A stretch of 64,000 bases of DNA from Watersipora subatra. Lineage: Eukaryota > Bryozoa > Gymnolaemata > Cheilostomatida > Watersiporidae. Below, piece by piece: positions 26,701-36,349 of the stretch. Position 1 is the stretch's first letter, and each line of letters begins with the position of its first letter. A program made the position numbers and the translations under genes. Below the pieces are notes generated by a model. The model saw only the letters and a program-made list of their open reading frames with translations, searched no databases and was not told the origin of the DNA. Location: NCBI RefSeq assembly GCF_963576615.1, contig NC_088708.1, forward strand, positions 58,887,196-58,951,195, in the 5' to 3' direction.

Positions 26701-29700
26701 GATCAAACATCTTATCTCTTTCATGCGTTGTGAGAGAGATTTCGTCAAGTAGCATATCGGTATATTTGTTATTCCGACGTATTCAGCAAATGGACAGCCA
26801 AATTTGAATTTTGATCGAAATTTTTGTTGATATTGTATGGCGAAAAATATTATGTATGGCGAAAAATATTACGTATGGAGAGGGCGAAAATTCATCGTGT
26901 TCTACATCGTAATATGAAAAAATCATATAACAGGGTCATCATAGCTCGAAGGCGCACTGCGTTAAAGTCAATTGTAAGAAGAGATTTGACTGCATCAGAA
27001 ATTTCTCAACAATCTTGTTTGCTGCATCCTTATTTTTGCAGATGAGAATTTGGCTCAAGCTGGGCAACTTTGCCAAGCAGAATTTTCTAACAGTAGCTGA
27101 TGAACAAGCATTTTATTATGGTCCGCTTACCGAAAATCTTACCACTAACATTGAAGCTCTAAAGCATTTCCTCATTTCACCCATGCAATGTATGAATGTA
27201 TCCAATTTCTCTTGCAGATGATTGAATGCTTGAAGCAGCCTAGTCTAGCCCCGCTTGCAGCTGATGGATTCGAAGTTTTGCTCAGGGACTACCAAGAGGT
27301 GCTAAGTAGCCAACAAAACTGCACTCGCAAGTTGATGTACAAACAGAGAACATTTGCTACAGCCTTTCCTCTCCTCCATGATATGCTTACTACTGTTCAG
27401 CCAGGTTGGTTGATGCCATAGAATACCTGGTGTAGCTAGTCAATGCTGTTTTACAACTGTCCAACTATAGAAGACTGTTGATGATTCCCAGAGTATGCTG
27501 CTGTTTTGTAGAGCTGCTGGCGAGTGTTCACATAGCAATCACTAACCTCATCAGACATGTCCCCCAACAAGTCATAGCTAATGACAAACAGATGGTCAGT
27601 CTCCTGCATCTTATCGCCTATCTTTGTTAGACAAACACACCGGTTAATTAAGTGGGAGAGAATAACTCTCTTAAACTTTCAAATCCCATTTTGAGTGCCA
27701 ATGTAATATCACTGTATCATTTGAATTGTATTCAACTTTTAGACTAAGTTTTAGTTATTCATAATAATATGCAGCGTTTTTAAAGAAAACCTAATTTGTT
27801 TTTTTATGTCACTATTTTGGTAATCTGTTTAATTATTTATGATAGCTAAGAATGTCATGTAATTCAATATCCTGCTTTCATCTACAGCTGCTATCAGTCA
27901 TGATCAGGCTGTTGGGATCAGAAGACTCATTGGTGCTACTCAAGTCTTTGGAGGTAATAGCAGAAGGCTCTGACAGTACATTGCTGGCTGGCCATCTGGA
28001 CACTCTCCTTCCACTCCTCCTCAAACTCACCAGATACTCTCTCAGTATGGTAAGCATTGTGGCAGGTGTCAATAAGTTGCTGCTTTCCCTAGAAGAAATA
28101 GTAGCATCTCTCAACAGTTGCTCCAGTTCACATAAGAGGTTTTGCGGTGATGTTGTATAATTGGCTGAGCAGCGGCATTGTGAGGGTAATGGTGGCAGTA
28201 AACGTGTTGCTCATATTCAAATCCTAGAATAAATTCTTTTTTCACATTAAAATAATAGGTATATAAGCTACTGGTTGTCATTGGGGTTTGTCTGTACCCG
28301 ATGAATCCAGTTGGTTTTAAGGAAGGCTCTCAGCTAGTCACGGATGTCGAAAAAAGTGCTCATAGTTTTGCTTGTCTTGTCCGAGATGACGCTTTTATAC
28401 ATGTTTGTTTGTTTGTATTATACTACAAGGTCGAATTTGTGATCTCAGGTATAGTTTTGTGGACATTGCTAGAATGTACAGTTGTCACCGCTTAATGCTA
28501 TGTGTGCACAAGTCCATAATTTACTATTAGGTTTAGTCGATTTTACAAGTTTGCAATTCAAGCGACCAGTTTTCAGGGTTGAAAAAAATCACGGTTTTTA
28601 TGAACAACCCGCAAAAACCAGGTTTTTATGGTTTTTATTATTTTTCCAGTGTTTGTGCAATTCTAAGTCTAATTAACGTCACCTACCATGAAAAAACCGA
28701 AAAAACTAGGTTTTTTTTGTTTAAACCGGTTTTTATGGTTTAAACCAGTTTTTATGGTATTTATAATTTTACCAAGGTTTTTACAATTTTAAGTCTAATT
28801 AACATCACTTACTATAGCTGCATGATTGAGTGTTGAACATACATATGTGGAATCATCTGTTAAAGATGGTACTGTGGGAGTTGTTAGGGGAAAAAAGAGA
28901 GAAAACATATGGAAATTTCAGAATGAGTCTTTGATCAAACATGATCGATAAAATACAGAGCAGACATCTTATCACATAAAGTGAATATTTTACATACAGT
29001 TCTATGTATAAGTACGAATTTTAATCCAAGTGATTAGTCGCGTGGTAGGGTAGAGCAGAGCATAATGCAGATGCATTGCTAGTGTTTGGAGCAGTGGCAG
29101 ATGGCTCAACTTCTATCACCTGAATACTAGCATCACTGTCTAAATTGGTGTTTTCAGCTTGACATTTTGCTACGTGAGCTTTAAGCCTATCTGCGTGACC
29201 TCGCGTTACGACAGCACACCTATTACATTTTGCCTTAAAACCTTTGCCTTTTGCAGTTTGAGTGAAAAACTACCAAACGGGATCCTGCTTGCAAGACATG
29301 TTGGAAGTTTGAGGCACAACTTTAACTTTTCAAAACACAAAAAACTTGATAAACTGAATTCTAACAATCCAACTACTTTGGTTTGTGCCCAATAAATGAA
29401 ATATTAGCTTGCAAACTTAAAGCTTTTGCCCAAAAGGATTATATTGTTTTAATTTCTAATTATAAGTAATCCTTTTTCACTGGCCAGACTTGAGAAAGTA
29501 TTCATTCATTATTAGAGACGATGATTGGATTAGTATATCTCACATGGTTTTTATATTTCATCAGTAAAGAGTTCATCATATCACTTGATAAAACCAATTG
29601 AAAATGAAATACACTAAGTCATTGTTCTGCTAGGATTTCATATAGTTTCAACTTGAGCTCTGCCATCAATTTACTGCTGTGTCCTAAATAAACTTCCACA

Positions 29701-32700
29701 GCTGATAATTACATATTATTGCATTTCTACCGCACATGAACCACTAGGAGCTTAAAATATTATGTTTTGCACACAAAAATAATGAAAAAACCATAAAAAC
29801 CGGTTTTTCACCCTGGTTTAAACCGAGCCAACCCTGCCAGTTTTACCCATAATACAAACGATATCCTTTATTTTTTGCATGTGATATTACTTTCTATTTA
29901 TTGGTTACAAACGCATCTGATTCACATCAATAACTTTGCACTATTTCTAATGTTTGTGTATTTTTGTGATCATCTGATAATAACTAATTGCTTTTAATGA
30001 TCGCTGATCCAGTTTTGCTAAAGTCTTTACGTGCAACTTGAGGAAAAGCTGTGGATTCTCATCATTGCAAGTGGCTAACAATATCGGCTGCTTAGTTAAC
30101 TCTGTTAGGTTACTATCTCAGCATTCTGGCTGAACATGTGGGTCTTTTGCTAGACACCCCCTGCCAGTCAATGGTGTCTCTTTTATAAGCTATTTTTGCT
30201 CAAATCTGCATTGATGATAGGTTTCTCTTGAATGATTTGAAACAAAAAAATGTTGGAAGCGGTACCTAGTCAAATAAACAATTATTGCATCATGCTGTTT
30301 GAGTTAGGGAAGTTTTTTTAGCAAGTGTTAAAGCGTAATAGACAAGTGTAAGCAATGGGAAAAGACATTTATAAATAATAACAAAGTTGAACTAAATAAA
30401 CTTGAAAAATTGATGGTCCTTTGTTTCTTACATTTTTGTTGAGCCTAAGAATCTTTTGTTCTGTCTGTGAGATCTACGTAATGGTTCTCATGCTTGGATT
30501 GGCCATTTACCCAGTTTTCATCTACTGGGTTTGTTAACTATGTTATGCTGGCAATCGCTGGATTGACACTAGCTGCAACCAGTTGTTACCCTTTTATTCA
30601 TGCGTTAGGTAGTGACATGCTTGTTAGGTAATGACATGCTTGTTAGGTAGTGACATGCTTGTTAGGTAGTGACATGCTTGTTAGGTAGTGACATGCTTGT
30701 TAGGTAGTGACATGCTTGTTATCACGAGATGTACCGTAGTAAGATGTTAGAAAGTCCATTCTATTGCTGTCTTAGTATAAGATGCGACGAACAAGTTTCC
30801 TTCTTCATCTCCAAGACTCAATATTACAGAGCTACTAGAGTATGATTCTCCGCGTGTGTGATAATCTTTATTATATCACTGGTGAAAAGCTTAGAAGAAC
30901 AGGATATTCTCCTAGTAGGCTAATAGTAAAATGTTTTATAAATGTTTGCCGACCCACTTTTTTAAAGGTTTTCAACTCATATATAGTTGTTGCTCAGAAT
31001 AGCTGCAAAGTAAATTTCTCATAATCTATAGACGTAACTTTTAATCACTATTTTAAACACTTTTAGACACTATTTTAAACATTTGGTCCATTTAAAAAAA
31101 TATTATACGTTTTGTTTCCTGTATTTGAGTTCTTTTGTTTTTTTTATAACAGTTTGCGTTGTAATTAGTAAATAGTTTGAAATATCACTTAATCTGTATT
31201 GAAAGACAAAGCTCAAACCAGTTCTTGTGGCCTTGAAAATAACGAAGCTAAAAATCGATGGATTGCATATAATTAAAGGGCAATAAAGTAATTTACAAAA
31301 TATTATTCTCATGTCTCCCTGAGTAAAGCAGATTACAATGCTATCCATTTATGGATGTTCAAGCAGGGGCATGGTTGTAAACCAGTTTAGTAACTTTTTT
31401 CTGTAAAACCTTGCCTGGTAGCATTATTTTGCACATTCAAATAATTCAGTAGTTTGTAATATTAGTCTGGAGTGTCATATTGTTTAATTTAGTCTACTAA
31501 TGTAAGTATTGGAAAATGAAAATATCTACAAAAGTCTACAGCACCCGGTATTCCCAGGCGGTCACCCATCCAAGTACTAACCGGGCTCGACGTTGCTTAG
31601 CTTCAGTGATCGGACGAGAACTGGCGTTTTCAACGTGATATGGCCGTAGACATCCAAAGAACTTTTAATACGTTAATTGAAGCCATGCCTTATTAATTCA
31701 AGCGTAACACAATCTGATGCATGATTGGTCAAGAAATTAACGCTGTAAACTACCAGTCATGTGATTACCACGAGCGCGTCTATACGTATAGCTTATTTCA
31801 TAGCAAGCGAATGTCTACGGCCATATCACGTTGAAAACGCCAGTTCTCGTCCGATCACTGAAGCTAAGCAACGTCGAGCCCGGTTAGTACTTGGATGGGT
31901 GACCGCCTGGGAATACCGGGTGCTGTAGACTTTTCTTATGGCCTGTGTTATTCTCGGCATTTCATTCGAAAGCTTTTACTTATGCTAAACCTGTATTGGT
32001 TTGAAATGCCTTGTCCACTGCAGAGAAAATAGTTTGTACAGTGCATAGTTTCTGCGCAGACTTACAACATACATAATAGTAGAAATTCCAATTGAAGATA
32101 GTTGTGCAAAAATTGAACTACAAAATATATACTTCTATACTCGCTTGAAAGATCTTATCAGCTAAAAACAAACAGCTTTACATTATATGCAATTTCTGCT
32201 CATGGCAAATGTAAACAGTCTTAAAAGATTATTTAAAGAAAGGTGAGTAAAAATTGAAGCTAGAATAATATCTAATCTGAAACAGTGCATTAAGTTAAAC
32301 CGTGCATGAGAGCGCGAATTTGATACTGATAACCTATGATTACCACATAAATTTTTTTGTTTGAGGATTTTGTCAAAACTCTGTAAACATAAATAAATAT
32401 AGACCATCAGAATAAATTTTAACAATAATTACAATTAGGATGTTTGGTTTTGTACCCAATTTTTTGGGATGTCAAATAGTTTAAAACCTTATAAGTGCTG
32501 CTATTTCTCAATTTGATTAATATTACAAAAGTTATAAAATCAGGAAAGTTTAATTTTAGTTTCATTTTGCGCTATTTATCAAGCTTGTATAAATTTTGTA
32601 AAAACACGACATGCAATCTCCAACTGTTGGCTGCACTTTAAAAATAAAAGCAGCTCATCTTTGCATTTTTCACTATACTCATGTATATTTGTATAAAGTA

Positions 32701-35700
32701 TTGCGTAACACAAAGTGAAAATGCATAATTGGCAGGATTAACCTATCAACTCTTAAAAAGCTGATCAATGATTCCAGTTTAAATATTTCAACATGAGTCA
32801 GAATACGAAATAATTATTACTACAAATTTGTAAAATGTGTGTATCACACCTGTTTTGATGTGTCGCTGGCTCTTTGACTCTTCAGTTTTTAAATTCCACA
32901 ACCACAATACATGCTTTGCTTTCAGAAAGTTCGAATGGCATCACTGCAGTGTCTTGCTACTCTCTCAAAGGTCAATATTACTCAGCTTGTTCCACACATA
33001 GACTTTGTCATACGTGGCCTCCTGCCAGCCATCGATGACAAGAAGCGTCTCGTGCGTAATGAGGCGGTCAAGGCGAGAAACATCTGGTCAGTAATCTCTT
33101 TAGAGTACCTAGCAAATATTCTGAAGACTGAATTCTCTATAATGAAGCGGTTTGGTTAAAAGAGCTTTCTGATATTTTAGTTAGGTAATGTTGTGAGGTA
33201 AATTGTATATATTTCTGAGTTTACTCTAGGACTCCTGCTGGAACATACGAATACTGTAAAACCTGTATTTGAACCCCCCTCTATTTGAACCCCCCCTCCC
33301 CCCCCCCATTTATTTGAGCGCCATTATGGGAGTAGGGTTAAAAAATAAGCCTTACTCTTTAATTGAACACCACTTCCATTTTAACACCACCATCAAAGAA
33401 TGTCAACTACCACTATTTGACATTCTTTGATCATTACGAACCTATAATAGCAAGTGACCAGTAGAAAAGTGTCCACAAAACTACTAATAATGGCTCAACT
33501 ACATCAATAACAATTAATTCGTTTCTGTTTGTATTAAAGTCTGTTTTCCAACTCTAAGTCTTTACGGCTTTTCGTTAAAAAGTTTGAAAGCAACACCATA
33601 GACATAATTAGTAACTAAAAATCAGGCTAATGGTAGTTTCTTGTTTAACGGGGTTTGATACTTTGATGTATGTGAAAAAGGTTTTGTGCATTTGTGATGT
33701 AATCTGTGCTACTACGTATTTTGAGGCTGAAAATTTGAGACTATTTTGATTACGCTGCGTTTCTCTTTATTTGCGCGGAAAGTATAAATTGCATAAAAGT
33801 TTTGCTCTGTTAAAAATTGTTTGGATGTTAATATTGACTAGCTCAGCTGTGCAGATGAGGAGTTGAGGTCAGAATACAATAGAAGGTTTTGAACAGCCTG
33901 AGGAATATGAAATGGTTTTAAACGAAGACGACAATCAGAATGCAACTGGCCGAGCAGACGATGCTAATATTTTTGTTTTAAAGACGTTAATTTTTGTTTC
34001 TGCAGGTATTATGAATATGGTTTGTTTACGTCACTTGTTCTTAAAAATATATTTTTAGCATTTGATAGATTATTAATATTATTTAACTGATAAGCTTGCA
34101 GATTTATAGCATATTACATGTTTGATAGCATCATTGCAGTTCTATAAACTCGGCTTGCAATTGATCTACTCTCACAACTCCACTTTTATTGCACATAAAA
34201 AGCTAGTTTTGACTGCAAACTGTAGCAAACATATTGAAGGGTACAATGAGCTTTTATGCAACCTTGTTAAATATAGGTATAAAATGAAAATGCCATATAA
34301 CCCTTAATTGGAAGCCATGGCACTGTATTTTTCAACCATTCCTTTATAGTGGCAGTCAATTGGAGGTGGTGTTCAAATAAAGGCTGGCGTTGTAATTTTC
34401 AAATGGGTTTTTAGAAATTTGGGAATATAAATTTAGCCCATTTACAGGCGAAGCGAATGTCGCCTATATTTTGCCCTCTTCTTCCGGTGGAGCGGTATTA
34501 AACCTTTTGGATGCAATAAATCTGCTAACTTATCTCTAACTTGTCAAAGGTCTTTTAATAAATATGCTTTGAGAAACCGAGAAATATCTCTACCAGTTGA
34601 TATCTATTGCTTGCAATTAACCTGCAATGATATTATAGCCTGTATCCTTCCTTGCAATTTGTTGGAGCTTTCATTTTTATTTCATTATAAATTTGAAGAC
34701 ATCTTTTTATTTTTTATATCTATATTTACCAATATTGCATAAAAGATCATTGCACTCATTGATATGTTCGCTACAGTTTGCACTAAAAACTAGCTTTTTA
34801 TGTGCAATAGAAGAAGAGTTACGACCGTCGATCCATTGTAAGATCAGATTACTGCAATGATGCTGTCAAATAATATGCTCTAAATCTGCAAATTTACAAG
34901 TTATATAATGATAATCTATCAAATGCTATAAAGATATATTCATAAACAAGTGACATAAACGAACCATACTTATATTACATGCAGAAACAAAAATTAACAT
35001 TTTTAAAACAAAAATATTTGCATTGTTTGCTCGGATAGCTACGTTGTGATTGTTGCTTTTGATTGAACAAACATTTTCTGATTGTCCAATACCTTCCATA
35101 ATGTCTTTTGACCTCAAATATTTTTCTGCATTGCATAACTAGTCGATATTAGTGTCCAAACATCTTTTTGGCAGATAAACTTTTACGAGTTGCATATAGC
35201 GCAAATGCAACGCGTGATAGTTTTGCTTGCTAAACGTACCCTTTGTACCATCGTAAACGTTTTTATGTCCATGTACTTCGAAGTATCAAGACCGCGTTAA
35301 ACAAGGAACTACTATTAGCCTGAGGCAGTTAATAATTATTTCTATGGTGTTGCTTTCAAAGTTTTAACGAAAAAAAAGCTAAAAGTTTTGGAGCTGGATA
35401 ACAAGAGAATTGATTGTTATTGACGTAAATGATTCATTATTAATACGATTTTGTGAACACTTTTCTACTGATCCCTTGACATTATGAGTTCATAAGGATC
35501 AACGATTGTCAAAGTGGCGTTCAAATAGAGGTGGCGTTCAAATAGAGGTGGCGTTCAAATAGAGGTGGCGTTCAAATAGAGGTGGCGTTCAACTAAAGGT
35601 TTCATGGTATACGCTATGTGTCAGCTATGTGTCTCATCCGTGTGTTTGGTCGGGCCTTTGGAGATCTTGTATAAGTGTGTTTCTGTACAGACTTTATTGA

Positions 35701-36349
35701 ACCTACATGTCCTATAGACCTGTACCATATATAGGATGTGTATCATATATGTAAATAGTATGTGTACAGTATATGTAGATAGTATGTGTACCGTATATGT
35801 AGATAGTATGTGTACCATATATGTAGATAGTATGTGTACCGTATATGTAGATAGGATGTGTACCGTATATGTAGATGAGATGTGTACCGTATATGTAGAT
35901 AGTATGTTTACTGTATATGTAGATAGGACGTGTACCGTATATGTAGATGGGATGTGTACCATTCTTGTATATAGTATGTGTATTGTATATGTAGGACTAG
36001 ATAGTAACAAAGGTCTGTGATACTAAAGAGCAGATGGAATTACATGTATATTTGGTGCTATTAGGTTTGTCTGATAAATCCAGCTGTTTTTTCATTGTAT
36101 CTGGTTATGGGTTTTTGCTCAAATCCTGGCAATACTAAGCTTTAGCCAGAGACAACTCATCAAATTGACCATAAGTTTGGAGTTCTGTTCCCTCCATTTT
36201 ATCTCACTTCATTGATATTTGAAATTGGTTGCTATTCTCCCTGCGTAAGGGTATGTAAGCTTAAGTGAGGACATCTAATTTATCTGCAATCCGATTGATT
36301 AATCAATGTTATTGTACAATGTAGGTGTCTGGTGCGAGATGGTGACTGA
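8767..36349 (+). CDS. MMS19, cytosolic Fe-S assembly targeting factor (partial, 15 exons)
   Basis: MMS19 works with CIAO1 and CIAO2B in the CIA targeting complex, handing Fe-S clusters to DNA polymerases, helicases such as XPD and other nuclear proteins. Exons: 8767-8828, 10632-10793, 11414-11572, 13464-13658, 15541-15788, 17229-17446, 22194-22389, 22596-22695, 23306-23423, 24606-24745, 27218-27404, 27512-27594, 27888-28049, 32926-33086, 36325-36349. All junctions keep phase and give 737 residues to TGA at 36347. Landmarks are ELFDVTSCYFPVDFTP at the start, TPRFSQYCLPLLIEK, CKHHLFEPEHAL, LFIWVSKALLLRGH, LAPLAADGF, and near the end DDKKRLVRNEAVKAR followed by a short tail (WCLVRDGD). The chain is HEAT-repeat-like throughout and covers the end of the MMS19_N and all of the MMS19_C domain. 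The N-terminal 190-200 residues expected from human MMS19 (about 1030 residues) are missing from the readable sequence. Confidence 0.93.
8856..9813. mobile_element. TA-flanked inverted-repeat element, family A copy 2 (pogo/Tigger-like MITE)
   Basis: It starts CAGTACACCCTCAAG and ends in the complement of CAGTGCACCTTCAGG, with about 20 of the first 23 terminal bases paired. TA dinucleotides sit at both outer edges. It carries only short meaningless frames, so it is non-autonomous. It begins 27 bp past the end of the MMS19 exon at 8767-8828, just beyond the GTAAGT donor. The CAGT start and TA target fit Tc1/mariner-pogo (Tigger) relatives; the family name is inference. Confidence 0.75.
10507..10526 (+). 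repeat. G-run in MMS19 intron
   Basis: A run of nine or more G followed by T and GGG just upstream of the MMS19 exon at 10632. It could form a G-quadruplex or be a sequencing hot spot. Confidence 0.5.
10937..11152 (+). repeat. Purine-only GA tract
   Basis: About 215 bp in which nearly every + strand base is A or G, as imperfect GAGAGG units. It sits in the MMS19 intron between the exons ending 10793 and starting 11414. The long - strand frame here (Ser/Leu/Pro-rich) is only the complement of this tract. Confidence 0.85.
11573..13463. other. MMS19 intron, no further gene seen
   Basis: No recognisable element. A 99-residue - strand frame at 12769-13068 is Lys-rich and unidentified, with no splice or promoter context. 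Confidence 0.4.
14401..14560 (+). mobile_element. tRNA-derived SINE-like sequence
   Basis: The stretch around GATCGAATGGTCCAGGTG, GCGTCGGTCTACC and CACGAGTTGGAGTATCATCG resembles A- and B-box parts of a decayed tRNA-like head. It is followed by a tail with GACAGGTGACGG. It lies in the MMS19 intron. It cannot be a working tRNA gene, because the stems do not pair well. Confidence 0.4.
16223..17130 (-). mobile_element. Internally deleted copy of the TTAA transposon
   Basis: A 908-bp element whose two ends match the termini of the 869-5351 element. Its left end matches the right-hand (P2X7-like gene) end of the large copy, and its right end matches the transposase end, so it lies in opposite orientation. 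Similarity extends several hundred bp inward from each side before the interior is lost. It holds no coding capacity. The flanks are CGGA and TTAT, so the TTAA duplication has decayed. It sits in the MMS19 intron between exons 15541-15788 and 17229-17446, ending 98 bp before the latter. Confidence 0.8.
17489..21547 (+). repeat. 31-bp minisatellite array, about 131 copies
   Basis: Continuous head-to-tail array of a 31-bp unit beginning TAGTCTGATAGTATG and containing CCATGCTGTTTA, with the period held exactly across more than 4 kb. Variant positions (AGTCT/AATCT, TGATA/TAATA, TTATCC/TTATTC/CTATCC, and a rarer ACG...AAACTG pair) recur in blocks. The rare paired variant occurs at about 17564, 19207 and 19951, spaced 1643 bp (53 units) and 744 bp (24 units). 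This indicates block duplication in register. It fills most of the MMS19 intron between 17446 and 22194, starting about 42 bp after the donor. Units near the right edge are more diverged. Confidence 0.97.
25278..26075 (+). pseudogene. Non-LTR retrotransposon reverse transcriptase fragment
   Basis: The frame at 25383-25928 reads YLGSAVSSSSRIDKEL, a KLRARLW block, LSTLLYGSERW and LRWLGHVQKM. These are the thumb and C-terminal region typical of LINE-type (for example RTE/Jockey/CR1-like) reverse transcriptases. An upstream piece, SLKINIKKT, lies in another frame and needs a one-base shift near 25380. Stops follow at 25928 and beyond while recognisable sequence continues to about 26075. It is a dead 5'-truncated copy in the MMS19 intron between exons 24606-24745 and 27218-27404. 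The clade cannot be fixed from this piece. Confidence 0.8.
26162..26959. mobile_element. Inverted-repeat element, family A copy 3
   Basis: It starts CAGTGAACTCTCACC preceded by TA, and ends in GGTG-like GGCGCACTG. It matches 8856-9813 along most of its length but is about 160 bp shorter. No coding frame. It lies right after the LINE fragment in the same MMS19 intron. Confidence 0.7.
28574..29836 (-). mobile_element. hAT-like element with perfect 8-bp target duplication
   Basis: The element starts CAGGGTTGAAA and ends CCAACCCTG, imperfect inverted termini rich in AAACCGGTTTTTATGG-type motifs. It is flanked on both sides by the identical octamer CCAGTTTT (28566-28573 and 29837-29844). Eight-base duplications and CAGGG starts are typical of hAT elements. 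An internal direct duplication of about 120 bp lies around 28600-28800. A BED-type zinc finger fragment is readable on - near 29030-29256, but no catalytic domain remains. It sits in the MMS19 intron between exons 27888-28049 and 32926-33086. Confidence 0.8.
29030..29256 (-). pseudogene. BED-type zinc finger remnant of hAT transposase
   Basis: The - strand frame reads KGKGFKAKCNRCAVV, then RLKAHVAKC, followed by an acidic, Ser/Thr-rich linker. C-x2-C followed by H-x4-C is the BED finger pattern found at the N-terminus of hAT transposases. The rest of the protein is absent from the element. Confidence 0.6.
29845..31531. other. MMS19 intron between hAT element and 5S genes
   Basis: Apart from the 19-bp repeat at 30604-30720, this is AT-rich sequence without recognised features. 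Confidence 0.4.
30604..30720 (+). repeat. 19-bp tandem repeat, six copies
   Basis: Six head-to-tail copies of a 19-bp unit, GTTAGGTAGTGACATGCTT, with one substitution in the second copy. Near-identity suggests recent expansion. Confidence 0.95.
31532..31651 (-). rRNA. 5S ribosomal RNA (antisense to MMS19)
   Basis: A 120-nt eukaryotic 5S sequence on -, starting GTCTACGGCCATATCACG and ending GGGTGCTGTAGACTT. The internal promoter parts are intact: box A (AGCTAAGCAACG) and box C (TGGATGGGTGACCGCCTGGG). A T run follows the 3' end in the transcribed direction, as a Pol III terminator. By eye it is identical to the + copy at 31813-31932. A TTAAAAG motif lies about 20 bp upstream. Confidence 0.97.
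31813..31932 (+). rRNA. 5S ribosomal RNA (sense to MMS19)
   Basis: Second 120-nt 5S gene, diverging from the first with a 161-bp spacer. The internal control region is complete and the gene is followed by TTTTCTT. A TATACGTATAG motif lies about 30 bp upstream. Flanking sequences of the two copies differ, so the pair is not a simple recent inverted duplication of a larger block. Both genes lie inside an MMS19 intron. Confidence 0.97.
33254..35607. mobile_element. Pair of inverted TA-type elements forming a 2.35-kb foldback
   Basis: The left end, TA/CTGTAAAACCTGTATTTGAAC, is mirrored at the right end by GTTCAACTAAAGGTTTCATGG/TA. Long matches in inverted orientation link about 33254-34290 with about 34705-35607 (for example 34187-34250 against 34750-34812). 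A third terminus-like sequence near 34350-34400 (GTGTTCAAATAAAGGCTGGCG) suggests that a complete 1.1-kb copy at about 33254-34397 lies head-to-head with a second, truncated one. Sub-terminal C-rich and GTGGCGTTCAAATAGAG units repeat at the ends. No transposase frame. It lies in the last MMS19 intron. Confidence 0.7.
35515..35592 (+). repeat. 17-bp sub-terminal repeat of the inverted element
   Basis: Four to five direct copies of GTGGCGTTCAAATAGAG just inside the right terminus. The left terminus holds a related pair with C-runs (33268-33310). Confidence 0.85.
35733..35995 (+). repeat. 24-bp minisatellite in last MMS19 intron
   Basis: About eleven imperfect 24-bp units built from GTATATGTAGATAG followed by TATGTGTACC. 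The unit is a multiple of three without stops, so long low-complexity frames are open on both strands; neither is likely to be a gene. Confidence 0.9.

Noticed and set aside
27046..27217. Possible extra MMS19 exon after an acceptor at 27045
   Set aside because: The preceding exon (ending 24745) joins directly to 27218 in phase 0 and gives the expected family sequence (LLQ, then MIECLKQP). Including this block would insert unrelated residues.
35621..36020. Repetitive frames on both strands with TVHILSTY or MCTVYVDS units
   Set aside because: They arise from the 24-bp minisatellite, which has no stops in several frames. No splice sites or start context.
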